Below, piece after piece: positions 17,374 through 27,229 of a DNA stretch of 64,000 bases (positions are counted from its first letter, which is position 1; each line of letters begins with the position of its first letter). This DNA comes from Massilia sp. W12. Lineage in GTDB: Bacteria > Pseudomonadota > Gammaproteobacteria > Burkholderiales > Burkholderiaceae_D. The stretch lies in contig NZ_CP147776.1 of the NCBI RefSeq assembly GCF_037300705.1, positions 5,400,857-5,464,856 of the forward strand. Reading direction: 5' to 3'. The translations under genes and the position numbers were made by a program. The notes below the pieces were generated by a model. The model was not told the origin of the DNA and ran no database searches. It saw only the letters and a list, made by a program, of their open reading frames with translations.

Positions 17374-18885
17374 ATGAGTCAAACCGTAGAAACCATCATG
17401 CATTTCATCAATGGCAAACGCAGTGCAGGCAATTCGCAGCGTCAGCAGGATGTGTATAACCCCGCCACCGGCGCAGTCAGTGGCCGCGTGCTGTTGGCCA
17501 GTGACGAAGATGTGCAAGCCGCAGTGGCGGCAGCGAAACAAGCTGCTTTGTCATGGATGGAAACCGCGCCATTGAAACGTGCGCGCATCATGTTCAAATT
17601 CAAGGAACTGATCGAGAAACACCACGATGAATTAGCCGCCGCTATCACGCGCGAGCACGGCAAGGTGTTTTCTGACGCCAAGGGCGAGGTGGTGCGCGGT
17701 TTGGAAATTGTTGAGTTCGCATGTGGCGTGCCGCAATTGCTCAAGACGCAATTCACCGACAATATTGGCGGCGGGATTGATAACTGGCAGTTGCGTCAGC
17801 CTTTGGGCGTGGTGGCCGGCATCACGCCTTTCAATTTTCCGTTCATGGTGCCAATGTGGATGGCGCCCTTGGCGATTGCCTGTGGCAATGCCTTCATTCT
17901 CAAACCCTCTGAGCGGGATCCGTCTTGTTCGTTGATGATTGCCGATATGTTTCAGCAAGCCGGATTGCCGGATGGGGTTTTCAATGTGGTGCAAGGGGAT
18001 AAAGTGGCGGTCGATGGTTTGCTGCAGCATCCTGATGTGCGCGCATTGTCTTTTGTCGGTTCAACCCCGATTGCAGAATATATTTACAGCGAAGCTTGTA
18101 AGCGTGGCAAACGCGCGCAAGCTCTGGGCGGCGCAAAAAATCATTTGGTGGTGATGCCGGACGCAAATCTGGAACAGGCAGTGGATGCGTTGATCGGCGC
18201 CGCTTATGGTTCGGCTGGTGAGCGTTGCATGGCGATTTCCGTGGCGGTGGCGGTCGGCGATAGCGCGGATGCCTTGGTGCAAGCCCTGGTTCCGCGTGTG
18301 AAAGCGCTGGTGGTTAAGAATGGCATGGAAGCGGATGCGGAAATGGGGCCGGTGGTGACTGCTGCGCACAAGGCGAAAATCGTGTCTTACATCGAAGATG
18401 GTGTGGCGGCCGGCGCTGAATTATTGGTGGATGGCCGTGGTTTGTCTGTGCCTGGCCATGAAAACGGCTATTTCCTTGGCGGCAGTCTGTTTGATCATGT
18501 CAAACCTGAGATGCGCATCTATCGTGAAGAAATTTTCGGCCCGGTTTTGTGTGTGGTGCGTGTGCCGGATTTTGAATCCGCTCTGGCTTTGATCAATGCG
18601 CATGAGTATGGCAACGGGGTTTCGATTTTTACAGCGGATGGCGGTGCGGCGCGTGAATTTTCGCGCCGCGTGCAAGTCGGCATGGTGGGGGTGAATGTGC
18701 CGATTCCGGTGCCAATGGCTTGGCATTCTTTTGGCGGTTGGAAACGCTCTTTGTTTGGCGATCATCATGCTTACGGCGAAGAGGCTGTGCGTTTTTATAC
18801 GCAGTACAAATCAGTGATGCAACGTTGGCCAGACAGTATCGCGAAAGGCGCGCAGTTCACAATGCCGGTCGCCGGCAAGCATTGA
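17374..18885 (+). CDS. mmsA: CoA-acylating methylmalonate-semialdehyde dehydrogenase
   Basis: 503 residues. Aldehyde dehydrogenase fold: [19 protein letters not shown], glycine motif [12 protein letters not shown], catalytic Cys in [11 protein letters not shown], and the C-terminal [22 protein letters not shown] typical of MmsA/IolA. It converts methylmalonate or malonate semialdehyde to propionyl- or acetyl-CoA in valine, beta-alanine or inositol breakdown. Start at 17374: AGGGA lies six bases upstream; an ATG two codons earlier (17368) touches that site. It reads away from the candidate origin and stands alone, converging on fadD. Confidence 0.93.
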   Translation: MSQTVETIMHFINGKRSAGNSQRQQDVYNPATGAVSGRVLLASDEDVQAAVAAAKQAALSWMETAPLKRARIMFKFKELIEKHHDELAAAITREHGKVFSDAKGEVVRGLEIVEFACGVPQLLKTQFTDNIGGGIDNWQLRQPLGVVAGITPFNFPFMVPMWMAPLAIACGNAFILKPSERDPSCSLMIADMFQQAGLPDGVFNVVQGDKVAVDGLLQHPDVRALSFVGSTPIAEYIYSEACKRGKRAQALGGAKNHLVVMPDANLEQAVDALIGAAYGSAGERCMAISVAVAVGDSADALVQALVPRVKALVVKNGMEADAEMGPVVTAAHKAKIVSYIEDGVAAGAELLVDGRGLSVPGHENGYFLGGSLFDHVKPEMRIYREEIFGPVLCVVRVPDFESALALINAHEYGNGVSIFTADGGAAREFSRRVQVGMVGVNVPIPVPMAWHSFGGWKRSLFGDHHAYGEEAVRFYTQYKSVMQRWPDSIAKGAQFTMPVAGKH

Positions 18886-18893
18886 GGCTGCAA

Positions 18894-18925
18894 AAACAAA
18901 CCCGGCGCATGCGCCGGGTTTGTTT
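18894..18925. terminator. Shared bidirectional terminator between mmsA and fadD
   Basis: Perfect 16-bp half-palindrome: AAACAAACCCGGCGCA (18894-18909) and its complement (18910-18925). A-rich and T-rich arms serve both converging genes; the fadD stop is at 18928. Confidence 0.9.
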
Positions 18926-18927
18926 TG

Positions 18928-20595
18928 TCACTTGTCGCGTAATTCGCGCCGCAAAATTTTGCCAACCGGTGTTTTTGGCAGTTCGTTGCGGAACTCAATG
19001 TGCTTGGGCTTTTTATAGCCGGTCAGATTCTGTTTGCAGTATTCCAAGACATCTTCTTTGCTCAAATTTGGATCTTTGCGCACGATGAAGACTTTCACTG
19101 CTTCGCCGGAATCCGCATCCGGCACGCCGATACAGGCGCTTTCCATGATGCCGGGGTGGCCGGCCAGCACTGCTTCGATTTCATTCGGATAGACATTGAA
19201 GCCGGAAACCAGAATCATGTCTTTTTTGCGATCGACGATTTTGATATAACCTTCCGCGTCCATGATGCCGATGTCGCCGGTTTTGAAAAAGCCGTCGCGC
19301 GTCATGACTTTTGCGGTTTCATCCGGGCGTTGCCAATAGCCGGCCATCACTTGCGGCCCGCGAATCGCAATTTCACCGCGTTCCCCCTGGGGCACAGGTT
19401 TTTCGTCATCATCCAGAATCACGACTTCGGTGGATGGCACTGGCAATCCGACTGTATTCGTGAAACCGCTGGCGTCGGCACGGTTGCAAGTCGCCAGCGG
19501 TGAGGTTTCTGACAGTCCATAACCTTCGATGATGAAGCAGCCGGTGGCGGCTTTCCAGCGGTCATTCACCGCTTCCTGAACGGCAGTGCCGCCGCCGTTG
19601 CAGATGCGCAGATTGGAAAAATCGAGTTTGGCGAAGTCCGGTTGATTCAGCAGGCCGTTATACAGCGTGTTTACGCCGGGCAGCATATTGAATTTGTATT
19701 TGGACAGGGTTTTGACGAATTTCGGCATGTCGCGCGGATTTGGAATCAGCAGATTCACAGCGCCAATGCGCGCCGCCAGGAAAAAACAGCCGGTCAGGGC
19801 GAAGATGTGATACAGCGGCAAGGCGCAGACAATGGTGAAATTTTCTGTCCCGTTGCCTGCGCTCAGTTTTGGCGCCAGCCAGGCTTCGCCCTGCATCAGA
19901 TTCGCCACAATATTCCGGTGTAACAGTGTGGCGCCTTTGGATACGCCAGTGGTGCCGCCGGTATATTGCAAAAATGCAACATCATCGCCGTTGCATTCGA
20001 CCCGCTGGAAATTCATTTTTGCGCCTTGCGCCAAGACCTGGTTAAAACGCAGGGCTTTGGGTAAATCAAATTCCGGCACCTGCTTATGCACATGGCGCAC
20101 CACAAAATTCACCAGCAAGCCTTTGATGCCCAGCATATCGCCGACACTGGCCAGAATCACATGTTTGACCCCGGTTTTGCCCAGCACTTGTTGCAAGGTG
20201 GTGGCGAAGTTTTCCAGAATGATGATGACTTCCGCGCCGGAATCATTCAATTGATGCTCAAGCTCGCGCGGGGTGTACAGGGGGTTGACGTTAACCACGG
20301 TCATGCCGGCGCGCAAGACAGCGCAAATTGCGACTGGATATTGCAAGAGATTCGGCATCATCAGCGCAACCCGGGCGCCGCGTTGCAAACCCTGGTTTTG
20401 CAGCCAGGCGGCAAGTTGGCGCGAATATTGATCCATCTCGCCATAGCTCATGTGTTGATCAAGGCAGATGGCGGCGTCGCGCTGCTGGTACTTCTGAAAA
20501 GATTCTTCCAGCAGATTGATGATGGAGCGGTATTGATTATGTTTGATTTCTGCCGGGACGCCGGGCGGGTAGGATTTCAGCCAGATTTTTTCCAT
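18928..20595 (-). CDS. fadD: Long-chain fatty acid-CoA ligase
   Basis: 555 residues. AMP-binding signature YTGGTTGVSKGA (about 212-223), GYGLSETSP, and the C-terminal hinge and lysine region FFKTGDIGIMDAEGYIKIVDRKKDMILVSGFNVYPNEIE...PKTPVGKILRREL. It activates long-chain fatty acids to acyl-CoA at the inner membrane. Length and opening MEKIWLKSYPPGVPAEI match proteobacterial FadD. GAGAGA before the ATG serves as ribosome site. Single-gene transcript by spacing. Confidence 0.93.
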   Translation of the reverse strand: MEKIWLKSYPPGVPAEIKHNQYRSIINLLEESFQKYQQRDAAICLDQHMSYGEMDQYSRQLAAWLQNQGLQRGARVALMMPNLLQYPVAICAVLRAGMTVVNVNPLYTPRELEHQLNDSGAEVIIILENFATTLQQVLGKTGVKHVILASVGDMLGIKGLLVNFVVRHVHKQVPEFDLPKALRFNQVLAQGAKMNFQRVECNGDDVAFLQYTGGTTGVSKGATLLHRNIVANLMQGEAWLAPKLSAGNGTENFTIVCALPLYHIFALTGCFFLAARIGAVNLLIPNPRDMPKFVKTLSKYKFNMLPGVNTLYNGLLNQPDFAKLDFSNLRICNGGGTAVQEAVNDRWKAATGCFIIEGYGLSETSPLATCNRADASGFTNTVGLPVPSTEVVILDDDEKPVPQGERGEIAIRGPQVMAGYWQRPDETAKVMTRDGFFKTGDIGIMDAEGYIKIVDRKKDMILVSGFNVYPNEIEAVLAGHPGIMESACIGVPDADSGEAVKVFIVRKDPNLSKEDVLEYCKQNLTGYKKPKHIEFRNELPKTPVGKILRRELRDK

Positions 20596-21077
20596 TGCTC
20601 TCTCACTTTCTAGATGCTGCGGCGGCTTTAAAGGAATAACTGCGGATGCCTCATCTTAACGAAAAATCTTCGGTTTGCCTGATGTTTGACTGAATTTTGT
20701 AGTACGCCATACCACAGTTTTCAATACATACTTGCAGTATGAACGGTTACTCCATTTGCCTGTCAGAAAATCCCGGTTTATGCTGCTGGTTCCCGCTCTT
20801 CTTGCTGCCGGGCTGAAGGCGGATTGCATGGGACAGTGACTGGCGGCGGGGGCAGACCTGCTGTTATGCAGCAAGCCGCTTTTCCTTATGCAGAGCGTGT
20901 TTCTGTTTTTCGGGATGGGGACAGAAAACGCTTCAACAGGCGGCGCCATATTGGCGGGTTGTGCACCTGCTTGAGAAAGCGCTCGCCGTCCGTATGGTTT
21001 TTCGCTACGATGCTTTTGTGCCTTGGCGCATTTGAAATGGATGCGTGCGTGGCCGGGCAGGCGAAGCAGGGGGATGC
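20596..21077. other. 480-bp intergenic region between divergent genes
   Basis: It must hold the promoters for fadD (leftward) and the sensor-kinase gene (rightward). No confident -35/-10 pair, operator or RNA was identified. The overlapping short frames on both strands look like chance. Confidence 0.5.
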
Positions 21078-24000
21078 ATGTTGCAAACCGCATGTTTGGG
21101 CCGTACAGCTGCGAGTTGCGTCAAGCCTTGGCTGGCTTGGCTGCTGCTGTTTGCCTGCTGCATTTGCACCTTCTCCGCACACGCCACACGCTGGGGCGAT
21201 TCGAGCGCCACAGTATTTCATCATATTGGCAGCGAACGCGGCTTACCGCACCCGATTGTGACTGCCTTGCAAGAATCAGAAGAGGGTTTTCTCTGGGTCG
21301 GCACGCAAGGCGGTTTGGCGCGTTGGGATGGCATGCGTTTCCGTACTTATCAACATTACCCGAAAGATCCCTATTCCTTGCCCGATGTCTGGGTGCAGGC
21401 TTTGCACCGTGATCGCAAAGGCCGTTTGTGGGTCGCCACTTACGAGGGCGGCGTGGCGCAGTATGACGCGATGCAAGACCGGTTTGAAAGAGTGGCGGTG
21501 GGGCCGGGCGGTTTGTCGCATCACACGGTGTGGGCGATTGCCGATGATGGCGACGGCGGCCTGTTTTTCGGTACGGACAGCGGGCTGGATCAATATATGC
21601 CGGATACCGGCGGCATGCGCCATTGGCAACATAATCCGAATGAAAGCGGGAGCTTGCCGGACAATCATGTGTATGCGATTGTGCGGGAGAAAAGCGGGGT
21701 TTTGTGGTTGGGCACCGGGCGCGGTTTGGCGCGGCGCAAGCCGGGCGCCAGCCAGTTTGAGGAAATTTTGATGCCGGGCGGGCCGGCCATGGTGCGCAGC
21801 TTGTTGCTGGCCAGCGATGGCAGCTTATGGGTAGGCACCAGACGCAACGGGATTTTTGTGCGGCCACCTGCCAGCGCCGGCAAAGAGCCGGCATTTTTGC
21901 CATTTCAGGAATATTTGCGCGGCGGTTCTGAGGCGCTGCTGAAAAAAGAATGGGCGCGTGACATCAAGGAAGTGGCGCCTGGTGAAATCTGGATAGGCAG
22001 CGATAGCGGCGGGTTGTTGCAAGTTTCTCTGAGCAGTCGCCATATGCGCCGGATTTCACATGATTTGCGCGTCCAAAGCAGTCTTTCCGATGATTCAGTG
22101 AATGCAATATTGCGTGACCGCTCCGGCTTGTTGTGGGTCGGCACGCGCGCCGGTTTGAACCGGCATGATCCGCATTCGCGCGCTTTTATCTCTATTTTTG
22201 GCGGCTCCAGTATGCCGGGCAGCATCAGCGATCCGAATTTATGGACTGTGTTTCCGGCCAGCGATGGCCGCATCTGGTTTGGCTTGGGCAGCAAGGGTGT
22301 GGATATCTTTGACCCGGAGCGTGGCTTGGTTGGCGGCATCAGACCTGATCCGGCGCGGCCTGAACGCGCATTGCCACAGGAATTGGTGCTATCACTGGCG
22401 CAAGCCGGGCCGGATCAATATTTGATTGGCACCGGCCAGGGTTTGTACATGAGCGACGCCAAGGGCGGCAATGTGCAGCGGATGGCCCTGCCCGGCTCCG
22501 GTGGGCAGGCCGAAGTGCGCAGCATGTTGCGGGTGGACGATAAAATCTGGATTGGCACCTCCAACGATGGTTTATGGCAATACGATTTGGCGCAAAACGG
22601 GAATTATCTGCAACGCATCAGCACGGATTGGCTGGCGGAACAGCGCATTAATGTGATTGAACCGGGGCCGCAGGGGCGATTGTGGCTGGCCGGACGCGAC
22701 AGCCTGATTTTGTTCGATCCGGTTTCGCGCAAAGTGGAAAAGATCAAACCCAACCCGGGCGATCCGCATGCCCTTGCCTCCACCGCAATCACTTCCATGC
22801 AGACTGATCGCCAGGGGCGGCTCTGGGTCGCCACTTTCGGCGCCGGCATCAATGTGCTGGAAAAGCGCGATGCCGATGGCATTCCCTATTTCCGGCGTTT
22901 CAGCACCACCGAAGGATTGCCGCATGCAAATGTGAATCGCTTATTGATTGATGGACGGGGACGGATCTGGGCCAGCACTGACGATGGTTTGGCGATGATT
23001 GAACCGGGGGATTATTCAGTGCGCCGCTTTCAGTCCAGCGATGGGGTGCCGCTGAGCAGCTATTGGGCGCGTTCCGGCGCTGTCAGCCAGCAGGGCGAAT
23101 TGCTGTTTGGCGCAAGCGGCGGTTTAACCATTGTGCGCCCCGATTTATTACAAGATTGGACTTACGAGGCCCCATTATTGCTGACTGATTTGCGGGTCGG
23201 CGGAAAACCGGTTTTGGCCAACCGTTTTAATCAAAAGCGCGCAACTGAGCCATTGCAGATTTTGCCGGAAGGCAACAGCTTGTCTGTGGAATTCGCTTCG
23301 CTGGATTTCAGTGCGCCGGAGCGTAATCGCTATGCCTATCGTTTGCGCGGCTATGAAAACGATTGGATTGAAACCGATTCCAGCCGGCGCCTTGCGGCTT
23401 ACACCAATCTGCCGCCGGGCGACTATGTGCTGGAGATCCGCGCCAGCAATCGCAATGGCCACTGGCTGAAACAGCCATTTCAGTTGCCGCTTAAAGTGCT
23501 GCCGGCATGGCATCAGACCTTGTGGTTTTTGTTGCTGGAAATTTTGCTGGGGCTTGCCGCTGTGTATGCCTTGCTGCAGATCCGCACCCGATATATGCGC
23601 CAATATCAGCACCAGCTCGAATCACAGGTGAGTTTGCGCACTGCTGAAATGCAAAATTACAATCAGCACTTGCAGCAAGCGAATGCGGAATTGGCCCAAT
23701 CAGCAGAAATTTTGCGTCTGCTGGGAGAAGTCGGGCGCGATATCACCGCCAATCTGGAGGCGGATGCGGTGTTTGCCGCGCTGCACCGTCATGTCGGCGG
23801 CTTGCTGGATACCTCGGTGATGGTGATTTACCGCACCAGCAGCGACGGCAGCGCGCTGGAAAGCGGATTTGGGCGTGAAGACAATCAGATCTTGCCGACT
23901 TTCCGCGTGTTGCTCGATTCTCCCAGCAGCAATGCGGCGCGCGCCGGGCGCGAACGGCGCGAGATTTTACTGGAGCGCAAAGCCGGCGAAACACAGGCTT

Positions 24001-24974
24001 TGCCGATTTCCGGCAGCCGTATGCTGACGTCATTGTATGCGCCCTTGATCGTTGGTCAGCGTTTGCTGGGCGTGATGTCGATTCAATCGCGCCATGAACA
24101 TGCGTATGGTGAAAAAGAAAGAATGATCTTCCGCACCCTGTGTTCATATGGCGCGATTGCGCTGGCGAATGCTGAATCGTTGCAGGCTTTGCATCAAGCC
24201 CAGGCGCAATTGGTGCAACAGGAAAAACTGGCGGCCCTGGGGGGCTTGGTGGCCGGGGTGGCGCACGAAGTCAATACGCCAATAGGCAATGCGATGCTGG
24301 CTTTGTCAGGCAACAACAATGCCTGGCAAAAATTGGATGCTTCCTTGAATCATGGCAGTTTAAGCAAAACGGATTTGCTCAACGCCATCGGTGAAGGATT
24401 GGAATATACCGGCCTGGCTTTGCAAAATATCAAACGGGCGGCGGCCCTGATTACGAGTTTTCAGGGAATTGCGGTCAGTTTTGAAAGCGATCAGGCGGAT
24501 GAGCTGGATTTGGCGCGCTATCTGCCCGATGTGGCCGGCTTGGTGCATGCTGATTTTGAACAGTTTGGCCATACCCTGGAAGTGGATGTTGAAGAGGGCT
24601 TGCGCATCCGTTTGGTCAGCGCTGCGCTGACTGAAGTATTGAGCCGGATTCTGGCGAATGTATTGGACCATGCCTTTGCTTCCGGGCGTCCGGGCAAGGT
24701 GGTGTTATCGGCGCAACGCAATCAGCAAAGCGGCATGATTGATATCAAGGTGGCCGATAATGGCCAGGGCATACCGGCGGAAGCCTTGCCGAAGATTTTT
24801 GATCCTTTCTATACCAGTATGAGCGGCAGCGGCGGTCATGTCGGTTTGGGTTTGCATGTGGTGTATAACCATGTCACCCACCGTCTGCATGGCCGCATCA
24901 AGGCTGAAAGCAGCCTGGGCCATGGCAGCGTGTTCACCATCAGCCTGCCGCCCCACCCTCCCGGCAGTGATTAA
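21078..24974 (+). CDS. Two-component sensor histidine kinase with beta-propeller sensor, Y_Y_Y and GAF domains
   Basis: 1298 residues; start at 21078 with a GGGGG ribosome site. A signal peptide or anchor (about 12-36) is followed by a periplasmic propeller of repeated two-component-regulator motifs (LWVGTxxGLARxD; about 40-690), a Y_Y_Y domain (about 700-775) and one transmembrane helix (about 815-836). A coiled coil, a GAF domain (about 875-1030), and a kinase core follow, with H-box GVAHEVNTPIGN (His1063), N-box NVLDHAF and G-boxes DNGQGIP / GHVGLGLHVV. The ligand is unknown; related sensors often respond to carbohydrates. No receiver domain, so a separate regulator is needed; the next two genes carry receivers. 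Confidence 0.9.
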   Translation: MLQTACLGRTAASCVKPWLAWLLLFACCICTFSAHATRWGDSSATVFHHIGSERGLPHPIVTALQESEEGFLWVGTQGGLARWDGMRFRTYQHYPKDPYSLPDVWVQALHRDRKGRLWVATYEGGVAQYDAMQDRFERVAVGPGGLSHHTVWAIADDGDGGLFFGTDSGLDQYMPDTGGMRHWQHNPNESGSLPDNHVYAIVREKSGVLWLGTGRGLARRKPGASQFEEILMPGGPAMVRSLLLASDGSLWVGTRRNGIFVRPPASAGKEPAFLPFQEYLRGGSEALLKKEWARDIKEVAPGEIWIGSDSGGLLQVSLSSRHMRRISHDLRVQSSLSDDSVNAILRDRSGLLWVGTRAGLNRHDPHSRAFISIFGGSSMPGSISDPNLWTVFPASDGRIWFGLGSKGVDIFDPERGLVGGIRPDPARPERALPQELVLSLAQAGPDQYLIGTGQGLYMSDAKGGNVQRMALPGSGGQAEVRSMLRVDDKIWIGTSNDGLWQYDLAQNGNYLQRISTDWLAEQRINVIEPGPQGRLWLAGRDSLILFDPVSRKVEKIKPNPGDPHALASTAITSMQTDRQGRLWVATFGAGINVLEKRDADGIPYFRRFSTTEGLPHANVNRLLIDGRGRIWASTDDGLAMIEPGDYSVRRFQSSDGVPLSSYWARSGAVSQQGELLFGASGGLTIVRPDLLQDWTYEAPLLLTDLRVGGKPVLANRFNQKRATEPLQILPEGNSLSVEFASLDFSAPERNRYAYRLRGYENDWIETDSSRRLAAYTNLPPGDYVLEIRASNRNGHWLKQPFQLPLKVLPAWHQTLWFLLLEILLGLAAVYALLQIRTRYMRQYQHQLESQVSLRTAEMQNYNQHLQQANAELAQSAEILRLLGEVGRDITANLEADAVFAALHRHVGGLLDTSVMVIYRTSSDGSALESGFGREDNQILPTFRVLLDSPSSNAARAGRERREILLERKAGETQALPISGSRMLTSLYAPLIVGQRLLGVMSIQSRHEHAYGEKERMIFRTLCSYGAIALANAESLQALHQAQAQLVQQEKLAALGGLVAGVAHEVNTPIGNAMLALSGNNNAWQKLDASLNHGSLSKTDLLNAIGEGLEYTGLALQNIKRAAALITSFQGIAVSFESDQADELDLARYLPDVAGLVHADFEQFGHTLEVDVEEGLRIRLVSAALTEVLSRILANVLDHAFASGRPGKVVLSAQRNQQSGMIDIKVADNGQGIPAEALPKIFDPFYTSMSGSGGHVGLGLHVVYNHVTHRLHGRIKAESSLGHGSVFTISLPPHPPGSD

Positions 24975-25225
24975 GTGTGGCATGGCGCGTGCTGCATATC
25001 ACACTTGCCGGGGCGCAAGCTGTTAACTTTGCCTGTCGCAAACACCCCATGTTTTTATTGCCATACATAAGCAGAAGCGGGGGCGAATATGTTACGCTGC
25101 AAATACATGTCGGCGGACAAGCATTTCCCGCTTTCCTTGCAGCAGTAACCGGGCTTTCGCGTACAATAAACCGTGCTGAGCCTGTCTGAATTACCCCATG
25201 TAGTAATTTGCGTGCCGGGATTGTT

Positions 25226-27073
25226 ATGACAAACGAGACTGATAAAGGCATGGATTTTCTGATCAATGATCAGCCGCCTTCGCGCGCCCCTGCGAGCGAG
25301 TTGCCGCCGTGGAAAATCCTGGTGGTGGATGATGATGACCAGGTGCACGCGGTGACACGACTGGTTTTGCGCAGCTACCGTTTCCGTGGCCGTGGCCTGC
25401 AATTGATGAGCGTCAGTTCAGCGCGTGAAGCGCGCGAGGTGTTGCAGCGTGAAAGCGAAGTGGCGCTGGCCCTGGTTGACGTGGTGATGGAAACCAAGAC
25501 CGCCGGTCTGGATCTGGTGCGCACCATCCGCGATGAATATCGCAACCGCTCCATACGTCTGATTTTGCGCACCGGGCAGCCGGGCCATGCGCCGGAACAG
25601 GATGTGGTGGTCGATTATGAAATCGACGCCTATATGGCGAAAACCGATATTTCCGCGCAAAAACTCAGCACCGCCATCACCGCTTCCTTGCGTGCGTATG
25701 AATACATCACTGAAATCCAGGGTCTGAACACAGGTCTGGAAGCCCAGGTAGAGCAACGCACTGCCGAATTGCAGGAATCCAACCGCAGCCTGGAGCAAGC
25801 GGTGGACACCCTGCGGCAGTTGGGCGATGTGGGGCGCGATATCACCGCCAATCTGGACGCAAAAGCGATTTTCCAATCGATGCAAAAACATGTGCAGCGT
25901 TTGCTTGATGCGCCCTATTTTGTGCTGTTCCGCGCCCAGCCCGGGGTGGATTTCCTCGAAATGGTTTTTGGCTGGCGTGACGGCAGCGAGCAGGCTGCGC
26001 ACAAGATTGCGCTGGATACGCAACATCCGGCCGCGCGCGCTGCGCACGATTGGCGTGAAGTGTATGACGCTGATATCAAGGATCCCGGCGACGCCTGGCC
26101 TTACTGTTCTGCGATCTGGTTCCCCCTGGTGATTGATCAGCGCCTGTTAGGCGTGATGGCGATTGCCTGTTTGCGCGCAGACGCCTACGGCGAGCGTGAA
26201 AAACTGATTTTCCGCACCTTGTGCGGCTATGCCACGATTGCGCTGGATAACGCGAATGCATATCAACGCCTGCAGCAATTACAAAACAAATTGCTGACTC
26301 AGGAAAAGAAGAGCATTGCGCAGGAAAAAATGTCCGCATTGGGCGGTTTGGTGGCTGGCGTGGCGCATGAATTGAATACGCCGCTGGGCAACAGCCTGAT
26401 GCTGAATGGCGCTTTACAGGATGAGGTGGACAGCCTGTTTGCCAAATTGAATGGCGCCGCTTTGCAAAAAAGCGATCTGGTGCGATTTTTGAACCAGGCC
26501 CAGGATGCCACCAATGGCATCAGCCAGAGCTTGAACAGCGCGGTGCGCCTGTTAAACAGCTTCAAGCAAGTCGCCGCAGACCGCAGCAATGAAGAAAGAA
26601 AGATGTTTGATCTGCTGCAGTGCTGTAACGATGCGGTGGCGGGCATGATGGATCAAATCAGCTGCGCCGGGCACGAGATTCAGGTCGATGTGCCTAAGAA
26701 TTTGTCTTTGAACAGTTATCCACAGCCATTGGCCCAGGTGATCAAGCAATTGATCAACAATGCGCTGACGCATGGTTTGCAGGGCCGCACACATGGCAAA
26801 ATGAACTTGCGCGCCGTGCAGGAAGGCTTGGGGCGCATTATGCTCAGTTTCAGCGACAATGGCGCAGGCTTGAAAGAAACGGATGTGAAACGGATCTTTG
26901 ATCCATTTTTCAAGGTCAACCCGGAAAGCGCAGGAACCGGTTTGGGCCTGGCGATTTGCAGCAATATCGTGAGCTCAGTGTTGAATGGCCATATCAGCGC
27001 CAGCAGCAGCCCGGGCCAGGGATTGACTGTCAACATTGAATTGCCTTCAGCAGCTCCGGAACAGGGGCGTTGA
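25226..27073 (+). CDS. Receiver-GAF-histidine kinase hybrid
   Basis: 615 residues; start chosen at 25226 because MTNETDKGMDFL aligns with the start of the paralogue at 27230. The receiver (about 30-150) has DDDD near its N terminus, phospho-acceptor Asp85 in ALVDVVMET, and Lys in YMAKTD. A coiled segment, a GAF domain (LGDVGRDITANLDAKAIF onward, about 195-345) and a kinase core with GVAHELNTPLGN (His381), DNGAGL and GTGLGLAI follow. No membrane segment, so cytoplasmic. The receiver is nearly the same as that of the next gene, while GAF and kinase resemble the previous gene. It is probably a relay between them. Confidence 0.9.
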   Translation: MTNETDKGMDFLINDQPPSRAPASELPPWKILVVDDDDQVHAVTRLVLRSYRFRGRGLQLMSVSSAREAREVLQRESEVALALVDVVMETKTAGLDLVRTIRDEYRNRSIRLILRTGQPGHAPEQDVVVDYEIDAYMAKTDISAQKLSTAITASLRAYEYITEIQGLNTGLEAQVEQRTAELQESNRSLEQAVDTLRQLGDVGRDITANLDAKAIFQSMQKHVQRLLDAPYFVLFRAQPGVDFLEMVFGWRDGSEQAAHKIALDTQHPAARAAHDWREVYDADIKDPGDAWPYCSAIWFPLVIDQRLLGVMAIACLRADAYGEREKLIFRTLCGYATIALDNANAYQRLQQLQNKLLTQEKKSIAQEKMSALGGLVAGVAHELNTPLGNSLMLNGALQDEVDSLFAKLNGAALQKSDLVRFLNQAQDATNGISQSLNSAVRLLNSFKQVAADRSNEERKMFDLLQCCNDAVAGMMDQISCAGHEIQVDVPKNLSLNSYPQPLAQVIKQLINNALTHGLQGRTHGKMNLRAVQEGLGRIMLSFSDNGAGLKETDVKRIFDPFFKVNPESAGTGLGLAICSNIVSSVLNGHISASSSPGQGLTVNIELPSAAPEQGR

Positions 27074-27229
27074 AAGCGGCTTGCCGCTGGCTTTGCAGCC
27101 AGGCAGGCCGGGGAAATCGAGGCAGGGAGCCGGCCCTGGAACGATATGTTCCAGGCCAGCTTCATATTTTCGCGCTCGATCTGGAATTAAACTTGCAAGA
27201 CGGTGGCTGGGGCTGTCGTCAGATCCGCG

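Noticed and set aside
25171-25190. Partial match to the GTTCGTGCTGAGC... dispersed repeat (CGTGCTGAGCCTGTCTGAA)
   Set aside because: Only half the unit matches and it is isolated, so it was not counted as a repeat copy.
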